Shown here one piece after another: positions 7,584 to 9,871 of a DNA stretch of 9,871 nucleotides. The notes beneath the pieces were generated by a model. It did no database searches and was not told where the DNA came from. It saw only the letters and a program-made list of their open reading frames with translations. How positions within the stretch are numbered: position 1 is the first letter of the stretch; each line of letters opens with the position of its first letter. The translations under genes were made by a program, and so were the position numbers. Origin of the DNA: Gammaproteobacteria bacterium (GTDB lineage Bacteria > Pseudomonadota > Gammaproteobacteria > Coxiellales > Coxiellaceae); assembly GCA_022600315.1 (NCBI GenBank), contig JAHZKQ010000080.1:1-9871 (forward strand), given 5' to 3'.

Positions 7584-8780
7584 ATGGCACACCTAGAATC
7601 AGTGAAGTCACACACTATGAATTCTTTAGAGGCCTGTATTCTGAAATCAGTCGATGTGGAATATCGGCAGCTACCAAAATTTATTTGCGCTATTAAAAAA
7701 TTGCAGCAAAAAACGCTTAGTATGCAGAATGCTTTTTCTGGAGATATTGCTTACGCAGTAAAAGCAAATCCGCGGGTAGAAATACTGCAAACGCTAATGG
7801 CTAATGGAATAACCCATTTTGATGTTGCCTCCATTAATGAAATTAAGTTGGTGCATGGCTTAATGCCTAAAGCTAAATTGTTATTTAATAATCCAATAAA
7901 AACTCCTGCTGAAATACAAACTGCTGCTAGGGAGTACGGCGTTAAGCATTTTACGGTGCAAGACTGCGATGAAATTAAAAAAATCCTTACTTATACTGAG
8001 CCACTAAATAAACAAGACTTAGAAATTGCCGTGAGATTAAAAGCGCCAAAAAGCTCTGTGGCAACTATTAATCACAGTAGAAAATTTGGTGTGGATGTCA
8101 GTGAGGCGGAGTCATTATGTTTATATCTGGAGAGTGAAAATTTAACTAATATTACACTGTCGGTGCATATTGGCTCTGCGAATCATACGACATCAATCGC
8201 ACCTTATAAAGACAGCTTGGAAAAGATGTATGCTCTGGCAAGAAAATTTTCATCTATTAAGGGGTTTAATTTGGGTGGGGGTTTTCCTGCTAATTTTTAT
8301 CATACTGAAGAAAAGCATGATGTGTTAAATATGTTAAGAAAGATTAGTGTGTTATTTAATTCTGCCCCAAGAGAAGAGAGAAGTTATCAATACTATATTG
8401 AACCTGGCCTATCATTGGTTGCTGATACAACTGTTTTGGTCACTCCAGTTGTTCAGGTTGATAAAAATGAATTCGCTATCCGCATTCGAGATGGAATTTA
8501 TACCTCTTATTTTTGTTATCATATTCATGGCTATAATACATTGCCTGCTTATCTTTATCGCCCCTGCAATGGAAAGTTAATAAAGATAACTGCTGAACCT
8601 ATTTTATTTAAAGTCTATGGGCAAACCTGTGATGGTGGTGATGAGCTCAGTATGTTGTTGCCCCGCAATATTCAACAGCATGATATTATCTGCTTAGAAA
8701 CCGCAGGTGCTTATATGGGAAGTGTTGCAAGCCGGTTTAATGGTTTTGATGATGTAGAATGGATTTTTATTGATGAATGA
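7584..8780 (+). CDS. PLP-dependent fold-type III decarboxylase (ornithine/diaminopimelate decarboxylase-like)
   Basis: This 398-residue member of the alanine-racemase-fold decarboxylases removes a carboxylate from basic amino acids or their derivatives. The PLP lysine is K60 in AYAVKANP (56-63). HIGS (195-198) and GGG (231-233) match the PLP-stacking His and phosphate loop. CDGGDEL (349-355) contains the catalytic Cys and the substrate-binding Asp of the ODC type, and AGAYMGS...FNG (374-387) is the usual C-terminal signature. The EPGR motif reads EPGL (273-276), so the Arg that binds PLP phosphate is replaced; non-Arg versions occur in specialised branches of the family. ATG at 7584 is supported by GAGGA (7575-7579), though the spacing is short; ATG at 7617 is an alternative. 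It starts 7 nt after the cupin and overlaps the MetRS-like gene by 8 nt. The substrate may be lysine, ornithine or a pathway hydrazine; this is not resolved. Confidence 0.9.
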   Translation: MAHLESVKSHTMNSLEACILKSVDVEYRQLPKFICAIKKLQQKTLSMQNAFSGDIAYAVKANPRVEILQTLMANGITHFDVASINEIKLVHGLMPKAKLLFNNPIKTPAEIQTAAREYGVKHFTVQDCDEIKKILTYTEPLNKQDLEIAVRLKAPKSSVATINHSRKFGVDVSEAESLCLYLESENLTNITLSVHIGSANHTTSIAPYKDSLEKMYALARKFSSIKGFNLGGGFPANFYHTEEKHDVLNMLRKISVLFNSAPREERSYQYYIEPGLSLVADTTVLVTPVVQVDKNEFAIRIRDGIYTSYFCYHIHGYNTLPAYLYRPCNGKLIKITAEPILFKVYGQTCDGGDELSMLLPRNIQQHDIICLETAGAYMGSVASRFNGFDDVEWIFIDE

Positions 8781-9871
8781 TATTATTGTAATGCTGCCAC
8801 CGCCTTGTACCAACAACGATCTGCATATGGGGCATCTTGCTGGCGTTTATATTCCTGGTGATGTATATGCCCGTTTTATGGCAATGCAAGGTCATAAAGT
8901 CTATATGGTTACTGGAGCAGATCAAAATAATACTTACACGCAATCTAAAGCCAAGCTCACCAATATCGCATTTGCCGAAGCAAAACAATATTATGCAGAT
9001 AAAATAGCTCAATCTATGCGGGCTGCAAATATTAAGCTCGATGCGTTTGTAACTACTAACTCTGCGGTCCATCAGGCTGCTATTGAAAAAATTGTTAAGC
9101 AGCTTATGCAAAATAACGTTGCTCAAATACAGCGTGTTAATCAGCCTTATTGCCAGTATTGCAATCAATATTTATGTGATGCCGAAGTAAAAGGCCAATG
9201 TCGATTTTGTTTTGCTGACTCCGATGGTGGTATTTGTGAAAACTGTAATTCACCGATTTTTAATTATAATTTATTGCAGGCGGAACATGTGTTATGCAAT
9301 CATCGTGTTGTTATGGCACCCTCACGTGTATTGACCCTCAATATAAATAAAATACGTCAGCCCATGCAAAATTTGATTAGTCGTTCTAATTGGGGTAAAC
9401 GCTTGAAATCTAAATACGGCAATTATCTTGATAGTGAGAATATTGCAAGCATTCCTATGACAAATCATTATTTGCATGGAAATTCAGCGGGTATAAGGGG
9501 GGTGGATGCAGGCTATTTAGCGATCTGGCATGAGGCCATCTGGTGTGGTATTACGGGGTTATTATTGATTTATCAATTTGAGTTACCAGAATTGATAGCG
9601 CATTTAAGTGAAAATCAGACTCAAATTGTCTCTTTTATGGGGCAAGACACAGAGTTTTATTATGCTATTGCTCTATCTGCGACTCTGCTTGGGTTAGATG
9701 TCAAAGATTTTTATCATCGCATTTCAGTGCAGAGATTTATTAAGTTAAATGGCAGCAAGTTTTCATCCAGTCGAAATCATTTGATTTATCTTCGAGAGTT
9801 ATTAGAAGACTACCCGATTGATATTATTAGATTATATTGCTTATCTATTTTAAATTCTTATGAATTAGATA
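8773..9871 (+). CDS. Methionyl-tRNA synthetase-like protein, 5' part (continues past the window)
   Basis: The visible 366 residues form a class I aminoacyl-tRNA synthetase catalytic core. HMGH (18-21) is the HIGH motif. Paired cysteines C127/C130, C143/C146 and C155/C158, with C135, form a MetRS-type zinc knuckle insertion. FMGQDTEFYY (288-297) corresponds to the FIGKDIxYFH block, and GSKFSSS (327-333) to KMSKS. Compared with E. coli MetRS, pocket residues differ: Tyr15 is Cys12, Pro257 is Ile256, Tyr260 is Gly259, Ile297 is Thr293 and His301 is Tyr297, while Trp253 is kept (W252). The second KMSKS lysine is Ser332. This argues against methionine charging and for a repurposed enzyme that activates another amino acid, as in hydrazine synthetases. 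The ATG lies in the ATGAATGA overlap with the decarboxylase stop, implying coupled translation. A possible tRNA-binding C-terminus is outside the window. Confidence 0.88.
   Translation, partial: MNDIIVMLPPPCTNNDLHMGHLAGVYIPGDVYARFMAMQGHKVYMVTGADQNNTYTQSKAKLTNIAFAEAKQYYADKIAQSMRAANIKLDAFVTTNSAVHQAAIEKIVKQLMQNNVAQIQRVNQPYCQYCNQYLCDAEVKGQCRFCFADSDGGICENCNSPIFNYNLLQAEHVLCNHRVVMAPSRVLTLNINKIRQPMQNLISRSNWGKRLKSKYGNYLDSENIASIPMTNHYLHGNSAGIRGVDAGYLAIWHEAIWCGITGLLLIYQFELPELIAHLSENQTQIVSFMGQDTEFYYAIALSATLLGLDVKDFYHRISVQRFIKLNGSKFSSSRNHLIYLRELLEDYPIDIIRLYCLSILNSYELD

Noticed and set aside
8347..8580. Forward-strand open frame inside the decarboxylase
   Set aside because: It is an out-of-frame shadow of conserved decarboxylase sequence with no start signal.
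8767..9168. Open frame on the reverse strand
   Set aside because: It lies opposite the well-supported MetRS-like gene and has no recognisable protein features.

Overview
The window looks like part of a gammaproteobacterial chromosome. The block ispB (reverse strand), then rplU, rpmA and obgE (forward strand), is a classic gammaproteobacterial neighbourhood, and the proteins resemble their Enterobacteria/Legionella/Coxiella-type counterparts closely enough to be named with confidence. The moderate GC of the core, the very AT-rich right half and the unfamiliar large membrane protein would fit a Legionellales-like, perhaps host-associated, bacterium, but that placement is an inference and not certain.

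Left part (1-3291), housekeeping: the 3' end of a peptide deformylase gene (with an atypical EACYS motif), then convergent ispB (octaprenyl diphosphate synthase type). ispB and rplU are divergent, and the 170-bp gap between them holds two good sigma70-type promoters, one for each direction. rplU and rpmA encode L21 and L27. A clean intrinsic terminator follows rpmA, and then comes the ribosome-assembly GTPase gene obgE.

Middle (3292-5122): a 238-bp AT-rich gap with a possible promoter and a perfect 8-bp hairpin, then a gene for a 530-residue polytopic membrane protein of unknown family. This protein carries a poly-acidic stretch encoded by a 6-bp tandem repeat.

Right part (5153-9871, running off the end): a tightly packed, overlapping gene string that looks like a specialised-metabolism operon. 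In order it encodes a PanC-like ATP-dependent amide ligase, an IucD/SidA-type amino-acid N-hydroxylase, a small single-domain cupin, an ornithine/diaminopimelate decarboxylase-like PLP enzyme and a methionyl-tRNA synthetase-like protein with an altered amino-acid pocket. N-hydroxylase plus cupin plus MetRS-like domain is the signature of the hydrazine (N-N bond) forming machinery known from actinomycete pathways such as s56-p1 and triacsin, where cupin and MetRS-like domains are fused in one protein. Here they are separate genes split by a decarboxylase, next to a PanC paralogue whose acid-binding side appears changed.

The working model is as follows. The N-hydroxylase makes an N-hydroxy diamino acid. 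The MetRS-like protein activates a second amino acid and esterifies it onto the N-OH group. The zinc-type cupin rearranges the ester to a hydrazine. The decarboxylase and the PanC-like ligase then trim and acylate the product. Every step of this model is inferred from family membership; none is shown by the sequence alone.
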